Shown here: positions 26,029 through 34,966 of the stretch, one piece after another
Numbering within the stretch: position 1 is the first letter of the stretch
Layout of the letters: every line of letters starts with the position of its first letter
NCBI RefSeq assembly: GCF_003600625.1
Contig: NZ_CP032489.1
Coordinates: 1,922,001-1,986,000 of the forward strand
Direction: 5' to 3'
DNA: 64,000 bases
Origin: Arachidicoccus soli
GTDB lineage: Bacteria > Bacteroidota > Bacteroidia > Chitinophagales > Chitinophagaceae
The notes under the pieces: model-generated
What the model saw: only the letters and a program-made list of their open reading frames with translations
Told to the model about the DNA's origin: nothing
Database searches by the model: none
Program-made: the position numbers and the translations under genes

Positions 26029-29000
26029 TTATTTAGAAACCTCCAATTTTATTGGCCCCAACAATCCCGCATCCAATAGGTTTCTTCCTTCTAGATAATA
26101 AGGAGCTGTAGTCCAGGTGCTACGTTGTTTTATAGGTAGTTTATGATCGCCAATTAATCTATTGGCCCAAGTATTTGAAACAGCTATTTCGATTGTATTT
26201 TGACCCTGCTTTAACGCCTTTGAAATATTTACTTTGTACGGATAAGTCCAAACTGTACCACAATCTATTCCATTCACCCAAACGGTAGCAATATTATCCA
26301 CCTCTCCCAATGACAACCAAATATTATTTTGATCCTTATCTTCATTACGGTATTCAAATGACTTAAAATAATGTGCGGTACCGGAATAATAACGAATTGC
26401 AGCAGCTTGATTATTACTCCAACTATTCAATTTAGCAAATTTTACGGGCTCATTTAATCTATTATTCTTATTGTAAAAAGCAACCTCCCAGTCATTGCTT
26501 AAATCCCTTATTGGTGAATATTCCAACCAATTTTTCCTGCCGGTTTTTGAATTGCTGTTCTGACCTTCTCTTAAAATAATAAATAAAGATGCATTGGGTT
26601 CCAGTTTAATTTTCATTGACGTGCGAGCACCATTGTCATGCCAAATATTTACTTTTTGTGTTATATTCGAAACAGCATCATATAGCGTAGGCACCTCTTT
26701 TGAAACACGTAAAGAAACATCTATAATTCTTTCACTATCTTTTTGGTTAGCGATAAAATAAATATCTTTTAATCCATCAACCTTCCTATGATTCCAAGCA
26801 ATATCCTTGGCTTCTGATCCATCTTCATTCTTAAAAATAACGTCTTTATATAACCCTATTGTATCAAAGCTCGACAATTGAAAGGGCGCGTATAAGATCC
26901 TGCCCTTTCCCAGTTTTTTACAGAATGCCTTTTTATCCTCGTTATAGAATTCATTCATAATGGTTCTCAACTTTGCATCCTGGGCCTGATAATTTAATAA
27001 ACCCGGCGTTTGTTCGGGTTTTTCATCCAACAAAATAGTGGCGCCATCTTTTACGAATTGCAATAGTTTTTCTGCGACGGGTAAAGACATTCTTTCATCT
27101 GGTTGCATTTTTAAGAGTCGGGGTAAGATCAACAAAGAATAGGTGGCACCAGTAGACAAAACAATATTGCCGTTTTTCACGGAAGCCAAATGCAATAAAG
27201 CATCTTCATTGAAAGAATCGTAATGATAACCGTTTAACGCATTCACCCAATTTGCAGGGTTAAAAGTATTCTTTTCTGACTTCACACCCTCAGGGATATT
27301 CTGGATTGGATTGCCTTGATTAGTTAATCTTTTCTGCTCTGACTCAACACGTTTTTCACCATATATCCCCGGCATTGTCCTGACCAATCTATCCGGCAAA
27401 ACGGCTCTTCTGGGCATTTCAGCACCGTTAAACACAGCAATATCGTTAACCGGGTGTCCTTGCTGTAATAAGTTCTGACAGCGGCGGGTATAGGCCACCC
27501 AGGCTTTCGCTTGTTGCCACCAAGTTTGATCACGTTGAAAAAATAAGCCTACACCACCTAATGTCATACCGGGCTTTCTTTCCAACCAGGGATTCTCAGC
27601 AAATACATGAAAGACCAAACGATTCACACCCAATGCATAATTCCTGTCCTGCAAGGTTTTTACCATTCCCGGATACTCATTCCAATTATTTCTAAGTTCC
27701 GTAAAAGCTTCTGATTGAATAATATTTTTACCATAGATATGACCTCCTGAAACAGCATCTAAAACATCATTAGGCTTATCATGTGTAGGGCTACCCAGCC
27801 AAAATTCCCCCATAGGAATATCTACCTTTCCATAATGCTGCATTGCATCGCCTAGCATAATGGGGGCAATACTCTCCGAAGTAAACAAACAATTATTTTG
27901 GTGAGCTAATTTTGCAAGTGTTCCAAAAAAATTATCGTTTAATAAGTCAGATATTGTTGTACGAACATCATATAGAAACCTTTCAGAAACGTCTGCGCTC
28001 ACAATGGGGAAGCCAGCCATAATTGGCAAATAAGGCAAAGGGTCATACCCTCTTCTTTTTTTAAACGCTTGAATAAAGTCAGGTGTCCAATTTTGACTGC
28101 CACATTCCCAGCTATCCTCATGAAATATTTTTATTACATTTTTTGAAAGCTTCGCCCCTATATTATTATAGATTTTTTCAAACCATTTATTGAATTGAAA
28201 TGTTACAGCCTGAGGGTTTAATTTGTCACATTCCAGGCCTAAAGCTCCTCCCCCGGTGGCATTGGTTTGTCCTGTAGAAGTATGGCCTATGCGTAAAATA
28301 GTCCAATTACCTTTAGGGACATTCCATACTAATTTACCCCCTTTATAAAAAGCAGAGATATTAATTATCCTGTTTAAGGAGATACAATTCTCATTGGGGA
28401 TCTCAACGGATGTCGTCCTATCTGCAATTCTCCAGACCGAACCATTTTTTCCTTCTATTTGATTAATGCGTGCCGCCCCGAATAATTGCAATCTTTTAAT
28501 TTTTAATCTAGGCGCCCATTTAGCATCATCTAAATCCTCTGCTCCCGGTTCACTATTTGTCGGATCATAATAAAAACGATAATATTTTGCAAGAACCGGT
28601 TTTATAGCATAGGTAATCTCAGCAACATAATCTTGCCATCCGCTACGAGAAGGCTTTAACCGTCCTATAGAATGGAAGGTCTTACCATCATTACTCACTT
28701 CAATCAATAATCTTTTAGCCTGATGATTAACACTTGCAATATCTATCTTTATTGAATTGCAAGGAAATGGTTTTTCAAAAGAATATTGTATCCAACAATT
28801 TATCTTACTCGAAAATGTCTTTGTATTTCTTGGGTCAATTAAATAATCAGCACTTTCACCAGCTATACTTGTGGTAACCTTTGGTTTAATTGTATTCGTA
28901 GAAATTGTTTCATTAGGTGGAGTGGGGAAAGCATATATTGCAATATCCTTATAATAATGCGCGATCGTTTCTGGCTGAGAAAGTGTGTCATCAAATATTT

Positions 29001-29430
29001 TCCCGCCCTTAATATTTGTTTCGGACCACACTACTTTTTGCATAGACAAATCTGGTGTAATCCATGGTCCTCCTGCCGTTGCGAACCCATCGCTTGCTGC
29101 AAAGGCAAGCTTTAGATGAATGCTATCTGCAATTTTGGCTGCATATCGCAGATCGCTCCACCAAACAGGACTCAATTGTTCTGCCACAGGTTTTATCAAT
29201 AATGAATCCGGTTTGCCAAAAATGGGCATGAGATAGGCGCCTGCCAAGCCTTGCTTTTTCATTGCCAATAAATCGGCCTTTATTCCTTCTTTTGAGACAC
29301 TGGCATTCATCCAATACCAAAACACCCAAGGTTTATCAGTTTGGAATCCTACATCTGCATGCTGCGCCCAAATACTTGAGAAAAAAATCGGTAGGAAAAG
29401 AATGAATAATACTAGTTTTTTTATGGTCAT
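26029..29430 (-). CDS. Secreted GH106-type alpha-L-rhamnosidase
   Basis: GH106 enzymes remove terminal alpha-L-rhamnose by inversion. The 1133-residue protein has a signal peptide ending at IWAQ and the family opening PWVFWYWMNASVSKEGIKADLLAMKKQGLAGAYLM (in part). The probable catalytic region HEDSWECGSQNWTPDF lies near residue 440, with a second acidic segment IIQSEAFTELRNNW near 572. A discoidin-like insertion occurs around residues 195-290 (SFEKPFPCNSIKIDIA). The C-terminal part (about 985-1133, IWLSLGEVDNIATVWVNG) is a galactose-binding jelly roll, as in large rhamnosidases. It is first in a two-gene unit with GH127 and divergent from araC across 349 bases, so AraC control is likely. Confidence 0.87.
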   Translation of the reverse strand: MTIKKLVLFILFLPIFFSSIWAQHADVGFQTDKPWVFWYWMNASVSKEGIKADLLAMKKQGLAGAYLMPIFGKPDSLLIKPVAEQLSPVWWSDLRYAAKIADSIHLKLAFAASDGFATAGGPWITPDLSMQKVVWSETNIKGGKIFDDTLSQPETIAHYYKDIAIYAFPTPPNETISTNTIKPKVTTSIAGESADYLIDPRNTKTFSSKINCWIQYSFEKPFPCNSIKIDIASVNHQAKRLLIEVSNDGKTFHSIGRLKPSRSGWQDYVAEITYAIKPVLAKYYRFYYDPTNSEPGAEDLDDAKWAPRLKIKRLQLFGAARINQIEGKNGSVWRIADRTTSVEIPNENCISLNRIINISAFYKGGKLVWNVPKGNWTILRIGHTSTGQTNATGGGALGLECDKLNPQAVTFQFNKWFEKIYNNIGAKLSKNVIKIFHEDSWECGSQNWTPDFIQAFKKRRGYDPLPYLPIMAGFPIVSADVSERFLYDVRTTISDLLNDNFFGTLAKLAHQNNCLFTSESIAPIMLGDAMQHYGKVDIPMGEFWLGSPTHDKPNDVLDAVSGGHIYGKNIIQSEAFTELRNNWNEYPGMVKTLQDRNYALGVNRLVFHVFAENPWLERKPGMTLGGVGLFFQRDQTWWQQAKAWVAYTRRCQNLLQQGHPVNDIAVFNGAEMPRRAVLPDRLVRTMPGIYGEKRVESEQKRLTNQGNPIQNIPEGVKSEKNTFNPANWVNALNGYHYDSFNEDALLHLASVKNGNIVLSTGATYSLLILPRLLKMQPDERMSLPVAEKLLQFVKDGATILLDEKPEQTPGLLNYQAQDAKLRTIMNEFYNEDKKAFCKKLGKGRILYAPFQLSSFDTIGLYKDVIFKNEDGSEAKDIAWNHRKVDGLKDIYFIANQKDSERIIDVSLRVSKEVPTLYDAVSNITQKVNIWHDNGARTSMKIKLEPNASLFIILREGQNSNSKTGRKNWLEYSPIRDLSNDWEVAFYNKNNRLNEPVKFAKLNSWSNNQAAAIRYYSGTAHYFKSFEYRNEDKDQNNIWLSLGEVDNIATVWVNGIDCGTVWTYPYKVNISKALKQGQNTIEIAVSNTWANRLIGDHKLPIKQRSTWTTAPYYLEGRNLLDAGLLGPIKLEVSK

Positions 29431-29779
29431 CTTAGCGTTTAAATCCCATTCAAAAAATATTCTACAACGTTATTTTTTTGAATAATAATTATTAAAAGTA
29501 TTTTTATTTTTAAATTACAATTATCCTGAAAGATTGTAAACATACACAATAGGTGTTGTCTCATCTTATTAATTCTTATCAATGTTCAATTGAATCTTAT
29601 CAATAAATGTGGGTTTTTGAAGATCATCGGAAGAATAATCAACTAAATCTTTCCGGCATCGATTGCATAAATTATCCATTTTTTTATACAACATTTACTT
29701 AAATTCGTAGAGTAATATTTTGTAAATTATTTAATTCAAAACAAAGGTTTGTTTGTAGTTAAAAAATTGGGATAAAAGA
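29431..29779. other. Divergent intergenic region between GH106 and araC genes
   Basis: This 349-base AT-rich region holds no gene. Its main content is a cluster of helically spaced TCTTAT(C/T)AAT direct repeats (29564-29604) around a TTCAATTGAA palindrome. No exact TAnnTTTG -7 box was found for either direction. Confidence 0.6.
29564..29604 (+). promoter_or_regulatory. Helically phased direct repeats, probable AraC operator
   Basis: Three 10-bp direct repeats are present: TCTTATTAAT (29564-29573), TCTTATCAAT (29574-29583) and TCTTATCAAT (29595-29604). The last two start 21 bases apart, two helical turns, the spacing typical of AraC-family half-sites. A palindrome TTCAATTGAA (29585-29594) separates them. 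The location between divergent araC and GH106 fits an activator site; binding is inferred. Confidence 0.55.
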
Positions 29780-30652
29780 ATGAAACCACAATTCCATAAA
29801 GTGCCATTATTGACACACAATTCTTACATCATTAAAAAGGATTGCCGACCACAAATTGGCGCAGCATGGCATTATCATCCGGAAATGGAATTGGTGTATA
29901 TTGTAAAGGGAAAAGGAACCAGATACATCGGAAATAATATCAGTAAATTTTCTGATGGAGAAATTATCTTATTGGGAGAAAATGTTCCACATTCCTGGCG
30001 ATATGAAGAAGGAAGTTTAAAAGATGATAAAATATTGAATGCGGAATCAATCGTAATTCATTTTCGTCCGGATTGCCTTGGAAAAGATTTATTGGATTTG
30101 CCAGAGGCATATCTTTTACCCAGATTATTTGAAAAAGCAAAATGCGGTTTACTGCTCAATGGTAAAGCCAGAAATGAAGTGGCTAAACTTATGAATAATG
30201 CCTTAAAAGCCTCTAATCTTGAGAGAATAATACTATTACTTTCAATTCTCAAAACAATTTCTGAAGCAAATGACATCACTACAATCGCCAATCAAAGCGA
30301 AACGATAACAAGAGCAAATGAATACGACAAAGACCGCTTAAATGAAATATGTAATTACACGCTTACAAATTATAAAAAAGAAATTTCCTTAGAAGAAATA
30401 TCTTCAATAGGGCATTTAAGTGTTACCTCTTTTTGCCGTTATTTTAAAACCATGACAAAAAAAACATATTACAACTTTCTCAATGAAATTCGGGTTGGTC
30501 AAGCTTGTAAATTATTAATAGAGGATAGATTCCCCACAAGCATTATATGTTATGAATGCGGCTTTAATAATATCTCCAATTTTTACAGGCATTTCAAAAA
30601 GATTATGGGTGTTACTCCCTATGAATATAAAAGAAAATACCTGAGTTGTTAA
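29780..30652 (+). CDS. AraC-family transcriptional regulator with cupin sensor domain
   Basis: The 290-residue protein has an N-terminal cupin-like ligand domain (about residues 25-105; WHYHPEMELVYIVKGKGTRYIG, DGEIILLGENVPHSW) and a C-terminal pair of helix-turn-helix motifs (about 190-290; SLEEISSIGHLSVTSFCRYFK, then CYECGFNNISNFYRHFKKIMGVTPYEYKR). This is the standard layout of monosaccharide-responsive AraC/RhaR-type activators. It is divergent from the GH106-GH127 unit and faces, across a 695-base gap, the end of the large enzyme operon. A likely ligand is rhamnose or arabinose; the ligand is inferred from the enzymes. A truncated copy of its 3' end lies at 31218-31306. Confidence 0.9.
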   Translation: MKPQFHKVPLLTHNSYIIKKDCRPQIGAAWHYHPEMELVYIVKGKGTRYIGNNISKFSDGEIILLGENVPHSWRYEEGSLKDDKILNAESIVIHFRPDCLGKDLLDLPEAYLLPRLFEKAKCGLLLNGKARNEVAKLMNNALKASNLERIILLLSILKTISEANDITTIANQSETITRANEYDKDRLNEICNYTLTNYKKEISLEEISSIGHLSVTSFCRYFKTMTKKTYYNFLNEIRVGQACKLLIEDRFPTSIICYECGFNNISNFYRHFKKIMGVTPYEYKRKYLSC

Positions 30653-30755
30653 ATTGAATTATTGAAAGCTGAAACAAATTGTACCATTTTTTAGGCATCG
30701 ATTTTATGCTATTATTAGGCAAACCCTTTGCGGATGCCTCTAAAACAATTACCCA
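30561..30755. repeat. Copy A of a ~195-bp direct duplication (araC 3' end plus GH2 tail remnant)
   Basis: It begins at GCTTTAA within araC and runs through the araC stop to a degenerate GH2 C-terminus. The corresponding copy B is 31218-31415. The araC parts align without gaps at an offset of 657 bases, and the spacing from GCTTTAA to the GH2-tail GCATC is nearly equal (134 versus 137). Confidence 0.8.
30691..30755 (-). pseudogene. Remnant of a GH2 gene C-terminus
   Basis: On the minus strand this encodes IVLEASAKGLPNNSIKS, closely matching the intact GH2 C-terminus IVLEVSAEGLPKRSIKI at 31348 onward. The original stop codon has been lost, and no upstream GH2 body remains. Confidence 0.75.
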
Positions 30756-30957
30756 ATTCTTGTTTTATGCATTGGAACACCCAAACTCAATGCAAGAATG
30801 CAGTAAAACCATTACTTGCAGAGGAATACTCTAATGGCCCACACAAAACAGGAGAGGCTTACGGTTTTCAGACCTTTTCCATCGAATGAATTCCTGCATT
30901 GCCTGCCTTTTCATAGTTCTTTTTTACCTGATAATTAGAAATTATGTCCATATATAC

Positions 30958-31012
30958 ACATTTTTCTAAGGATAAAATGTAAATTATCACACATTTTCCT
31001 AAGGATAAAATG
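30958..31012 (+). repeat. Two 22-bp direct repeats with 33-bp period ending in AAGGATAAAATG
   Basis: ACATTTTTCTAAGGATAAAATG (22 bases; 30958-30979) differs at a single base from 30991-31012. Each ends with a Shine-Dalgarno-like AAGGA four bases before ATG; the first ATG is directly followed by TAA, the second opens a 21-codon frame. It may be a remnant of translation-start sequence or a regulatory repeat. Confidence 0.6.
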
Positions 31013-31217
31013 AAATACAGACTACTTCTTCAGGACTATTCAACTAAACTTCCAACAAATAATATAACTTTTTGAAAGTTAATTCATCTAAAAGCAAATT
31101 GTCAAAGAAATAATATTCTGATAATCAGAAGTTTATAAATTTCCTATCCCACAGCCTTCATAGCCCGGGTGCTGCTCAGATTCGGGTCCTTAGTGATTTC
31201 CGTTTGCGGTAAGCCCA

Positions 31218-31306
31218 GCTTTAAGTATATCTCCAATTTTTACTGGCATTTCAAAAAGATTCTGGGGGTTACTCCATATGAATATAAAAGAAAATATTTG
31301 AGTTGT
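31218..31306 (+). pseudogene. Remnant of an araC-type gene 3' end
   Basis: It encodes ISNFYWHFKKILGVTPYEYK followed by RKYLSC, almost identical to the last 26 residues of the intact AraC protein (29780-30652), but the stop is changed to AAAC and no upstream domain is present. Confidence 0.8.
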
Positions 31307-31415
31307 AAACTTGATATTATTTACGGCTTAAAAACCTATAGTATAAATTATTCAGCATCAATTTTTATTGAGCGCTTAGGCAATCCTTCTGCAGATACTT
31401 CTAAAACAATCTTCC
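31218..31415. repeat. Copy B of the ~195-bp direct duplication (araC tail remnant plus genuine GH2 3' end)
   Basis: It begins with GCTTTAA and carries the araC C-terminal helix and stop-proximal sequence, then runs into the real 3' end of the GH2 gene (stop at 31348-31350). It is the reciprocal of copy A at 30561-30755: here the GH2 part is intact and the araC part is broken. Confidence 0.8.
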
Positions 31416-33771
31416 CTTTTCTTTTTTCGGATTGGATAATTGCGATACACTTTCCTTTCCAGGTTCTATGTTTTACTCCTTTAAACGATTCTAAATCGGC
31501 CTGATAACCATTATCTAATCCGATTAATTTTCCATTCCCTACAACTTTAAAGTTTATTAGTCTATCATCATCGGGAACAAGGTTTCCGTTTTTATCGCGT
31601 AATTGAATTGTCACATAACTTAGAGATTTTCCATCAGCTTTAATCGAGTTTTTATCTGCCGAAAGACTTATATCTTCCACATTACCGGCTGTCTTAATTA
31701 TTTTAGTTAATACAACTTTCCCATCTTTTCTAGATACAGCTTTAAGCGTTCCCGGTTCAAAAGGCACTTGCCAGCTAACGTGTAAGCAGTCTCCCTGTTT
31801 TTTCCTAACACCTAATGATTTGCCATTTAAAAATAATTCTACTTCGTCTGCCTGATTATAATATGCCCAGACATTTACAAGAGTACCTTTCTTCCAGTTC
31901 CAATAGGGAAATAAATGTAGAACGGGAGTATTTGTCCATTCGCTCTGGTACATATAATAGACATCTTTGGGGAATCCGGCCAGGTCAATTATTCCAAAAT
32001 AAGAGCTTCTTGCAGGATAAGGATAAGGTGTCGGTTCACCCAGATAATCGAAGCCGGACCAAACAAAAAGACCGGACATATATTTGGCATTTTTAACCGC
32101 TAACCATGCTTTCTCGTGAGACGTACCCCAATAAGCAGCCACTTTATCATAGGCTGATACCGTAAAATCCGGATTACCTTTTAGTACATATTTTTCTTTT
32201 GAATTAGCCGGCCAAGATGTGATACTATCACTGTATCTATCATAGACACCTCGCGTTTCTAATGCAGAGGTCGTTTCTGTTGCAATGAATTTTTGACCCT
32301 TAAATCTTTGAGGCAATAAGGAATATTTATCTGAATTATAATTAAACCCTAAAAGGTCTAAAGCATTTGCTTTTGTAATAAAATTTTTATCTGGGTCCAT
32401 CTCGGTAAGTGCTGAAATTACAGGCCTTGTACTATCTAGAGATTTTACAATTGCCACCAATTCTTTTGTAATAACTGTTCCGGAAGAATCGAATTGCTCC
32501 CGAATCTCGTTACCAATAGACCATAGAAATACACTGGGATGGTTTCGATCACGAAGTATCTGATCAGTTAAATCTTTTCGATGCCATTTTTTAAAGTCTA
32601 TTGAATAATCATACTTAGTCTTCTTTTTATTCCAACAATCGAAAGCTTCATCCATCACTAGAAAACCCATCTTATCACATAGATCCAGCAATTCAGGGGA
32701 GGGAGGGTTATGCGCAGTTCTAATAGCATTACAACCCATTGCTTTCAAAATCCGCAATTCCCTTTCTATAGCCGTTTTATTCACTGCTGTACCCAAGGCA
32801 CCGAAACTGCTATGCAAGCAAACACCCAAAATTTTCATGGGCTTTCCATTGAAATAGAAACCCGAACTAGCATCAAATCTATAACTGCGGATGCCAAATG
32901 CCTGCGTATAACTATCAAGTAGTTTTTTATTTTTATAAATCTTAGTAGCGATCCTATATAAATAAGGATTGCTCGGCGACCATAATTTCGGTTGGTTCAA
33001 CGAAAGATTAAGAGACAATTGATTATTTGTATCCTTTAATTCAACTTCCCTTTCAGTTGTAGCAACCATTCTCCCCGTCTTATCATATATCGCGCATACA
33101 ACTTTAACATCAGTCGAACTATATATTCGGTTTTCTAATTTAATTTTCTGATTAACAATAGCATTTCCTAAACTAATTTTTGGAATGGTTGTAAATGTCC
33201 CCCATAAGCCAATAGCAATTTTATTAGTAGCAATCAACCAGACATTTCTGTTAATCCCGGATCCGGAATACCATCGAGAATTTGGTTGCTTCGAATTCTC
33301 TACACGCACAGCAATTACATTTTTTCCCTTTCCAAAATGCAAATATTTACTAAGTTCGTAGGCAAACGAAATATAACCATTGGGTCGCATTCCAAGAAAA
33401 TGTCCGTTTATCCATACTTCACTGTTTTTATATACACCATCGAATAAAATAGAAACTATTTTATCTTTAAAGGTTTCTGGCAGACTAAAGGTTTTTCGAT
33501 ACCAACCAATTCCTCCCGGAAGAGATCCGCCTAAATTTGTTGCAGGGTTTGCTGCGCTAAATGGCCCATAAATACTCCAATCATGTGGAAGTGTTACGGG
33601 TTGCCAATGATTTTGGTTATACGCTATTTCGAAAGCCCTTGTATCATCTCCCTTATGAAAATACCAACCCTCGTCAAAGTCAAGAGTTTGCCTGGCCGAT
33701 AGTTGTGCCATTGAATCTTTCACAAACGAAAAAAGAAGTATAAAAGCAAAAAATCGAAATAAATATTTCAT
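31348..33771 (-). CDS. Secreted GH2 beta-galactosidase-like enzyme with DUF4982
   Basis: The 807-residue protein has a signal peptide (ending near SMAQ), the GH2 sugar-binding domain (FDEGWYFHKGDD, VTLPHDWSI), an immunoglobulin-like domain and the TIM barrel. The acid/base is the Glu of FLWSIGNEIREQ (near residue 420), and the nucleophile is likely the Glu in FIATETTSALETRG (near residue 500). DUF4982-like (about 610-685) and Ig-like/invasin (about 690-800) domains complete the usual Bacteroidota architecture. Substrate is probably beta-galactoside or beta-galacturonide side chains; residue-level specificity cannot be read. It is the last gene of the large - strand operon, 42 bases after the GH43-like gene. 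Confidence 0.88.
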   Translation of the reverse strand: MKYLFRFFAFILLFSFVKDSMAQLSARQTLDFDEGWYFHKGDDTRAFEIAYNQNHWQPVTLPHDWSIYGPFSAANPATNLGGSLPGGIGWYRKTFSLPETFKDKIVSILFDGVYKNSEVWINGHFLGMRPNGYISFAYELSKYLHFGKGKNVIAVRVENSKQPNSRWYSGSGINRNVWLIATNKIAIGLWGTFTTIPKISLGNAIVNQKIKLENRIYSSTDVKVVCAIYDKTGRMVATTEREVELKDTNNQLSLNLSLNQPKLWSPSNPYLYRIATKIYKNKKLLDSYTQAFGIRSYRFDASSGFYFNGKPMKILGVCLHSSFGALGTAVNKTAIERELRILKAMGCNAIRTAHNPPSPELLDLCDKMGFLVMDEAFDCWNKKKTKYDYSIDFKKWHRKDLTDQILRDRNHPSVFLWSIGNEIREQFDSSGTVITKELVAIVKSLDSTRPVISALTEMDPDKNFITKANALDLLGFNYNSDKYSLLPQRFKGQKFIATETTSALETRGVYDRYSDSITSWPANSKEKYVLKGNPDFTVSAYDKVAAYWGTSHEKAWLAVKNAKYMSGLFVWSGFDYLGEPTPYPYPARSSYFGIIDLAGFPKDVYYMYQSEWTNTPVLHLFPYWNWKKGTLVNVWAYYNQADEVELFLNGKSLGVRKKQGDCLHVSWQVPFEPGTLKAVSRKDGKVVLTKIIKTAGNVEDISLSADKNSIKADGKSLSYVTIQLRDKNGNLVPDDDRLINFKVVGNGKLIGLDNGYQADLESFKGVKHRTWKGKCIAIIQSEKRKGKIVLEVSAEGLPKRSIKIDAE

Positions 33772-33813
33772 TGAATCATTTAGTTTTAAAATCTCTATTT
33801 TATTATCAATTTT

Positions 33814-34938
33814 CTATTTTTTCTTTTTCACCGGAGGTGCAACAAAATGTAGAGCACTCTTGCCCATGTCTTTCGAAGTCGCAACGGCGATCCCACGCTG
33901 CCATGCTTTGTCAACGGCACAATAAAAATGATATACAATTCCTTTATATTTTACAACGAATGATTTGTGTGCAAAAGCATTGTCAAATGGCTCAGAAGCT
34001 TCTATCAAAGGCTTGCCTGTCCAATCTGTCCAATGTACTAAGTCATAAGAACAGGCAAACTTATTAAACACCTGCCCTGAATGATTCCAAAACGCTCCGA
34101 AATAAAACATCACATATAAATTACCGATTTTTTGAATCATAGGATCCCCCGTAATGCCTGAATGATGGTCTAATACAGGGTCTTTTCCAAAACGTTGCCA
34201 ATGAATCATATCGTCAGAGACTGCCATACCAATACGTTCAGCACCTCTTTTTTTATCCAAACTATCTCCATTCGCATTATAGTACATTACAAAAGGATGA
34301 CCCGTTAATTTATTTTTATCCCATATTACAGTACTCTTATATTGTGTATGATTATCCCACCAACTTACATCAGCATCCTTGGGTGTTAGGATAGGATGAG
34401 CGAGCCTTTTCCATTCTGCAACCTTTGATGGATCATTTAGATTATAAGCCATTCCAAGAGAAAGGATACCGGCTTCATAACCACGTTTGTTACCTCCAAA
34501 ATAAGACATCCAATATCTTCCATTATATTTTTGCCATTGGTATTCTCCACCCCAATCAAAGGTCTCTAAAGCGACGTATCCGGCTTTTTGATTATTATCC
34601 CAATCTGTGGTATCACTAAAACTCATAAGTTTGCCTTTCGTTACCCAATGTAACAAATCCGGGCTTTCCGCTAACCAAGTCTGGTAACCTCTTCCGGTAA
34701 ATTCAATATATGTCATAAACCATTTTCCATGCGCACGAAATACGCTCGGACAATCAATCTTCTTGGAATTATCTGATGGCACAAGTACAAGCCCATACTT
34801 ATAGGGAGTTTGAATAGTTTTATAAACCTCCTGCATTTTCTGTGCTGAGACAGTTCTTGGTTTTGTTTGACAAAAACCAATGGCCGTGCTTCCAAAAAAC
34901 ATAGCCATCAAGAAACTCATTCTAATTTTATTACTCAT
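33814..34938 (-). CDS. Secreted five-bladed beta-propeller glycosidase (GH43/GH32/GH130-like)
   Basis: This 374-residue protein has a signal peptide ending around GFCQ and repeated propeller strands of the type KWFMTYIEFTGRGYQTWLAESPDLLHW. An early acidic segment KKIDCPSVF (likely catalytic base Asp), a middle TGDPMI and a later NAFAHKSFVVKYKG segment fit the GH43/GH62/GH32 superfamily plan, but I cannot assign it to a family. It may release arabinofuranose or galactose side groups. It ends in a short basic tail (PPVKKKK). It lies between GH78 and GH2 genes in the operon (gaps 28 and 42), so a role on the same rhamnose-rich substrate is likely. Confidence 0.65.
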   Translation of the reverse strand: MSNKIRMSFLMAMFFGSTAIGFCQTKPRTVSAQKMQEVYKTIQTPYKYGLVLVPSDNSKKIDCPSVFRAHGKWFMTYIEFTGRGYQTWLAESPDLLHWVTKGKLMSFSDTTDWDNNQKAGYVALETFDWGGEYQWQKYNGRYWMSYFGGNKRGYEAGILSLGMAYNLNDPSKVAEWKRLAHPILTPKDADVSWWDNHTQYKSTVIWDKNKLTGHPFVMYYNANGDSLDKKRGAERIGMAVSDDMIHWQRFGKDPVLDHHSGITGDPMIQKIGNLYVMFYFGAFWNHSGQVFNKFACSYDLVHWTDWTGKPLIEASEPFDNAFAHKSFVVKYKGIVYHFYCAVDKAWQRGIAVATSKDMGKSALHFVAPPVKKKK

Positions 34939-34966
34939 TATTCTTTTTATAAAAAATTTTTAATCT

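Larger units (their letters stand above)
30653..31347. other. Gap between araC and GH2 gene: duplication scar, no intact gene
   Basis: This 695-base stretch contains broken copies of the 3' ends of both neighbouring genes, a 33-bp-period repeat pair (30958-31012) and a perfect 15-bp palindrome TTCTGATAATCAGAA (31116-31130). No intact gene is apparent; a 21-codon frame from 31010 has no support. Confidence 0.7.

Noticed and set aside
29720-29728. ATATTTTG upstream of araC as a promoter -7 box
   Set aside because: It does not match TAnnTTTG in register and lies in very AT-rich DNA.
31010-31075. A 21-codon frame starting after an AAGGA sequence in the araC-GH2 gap
   Set aside because: The region is a decayed duplication scar, and the short peptide has no recognisable feature.
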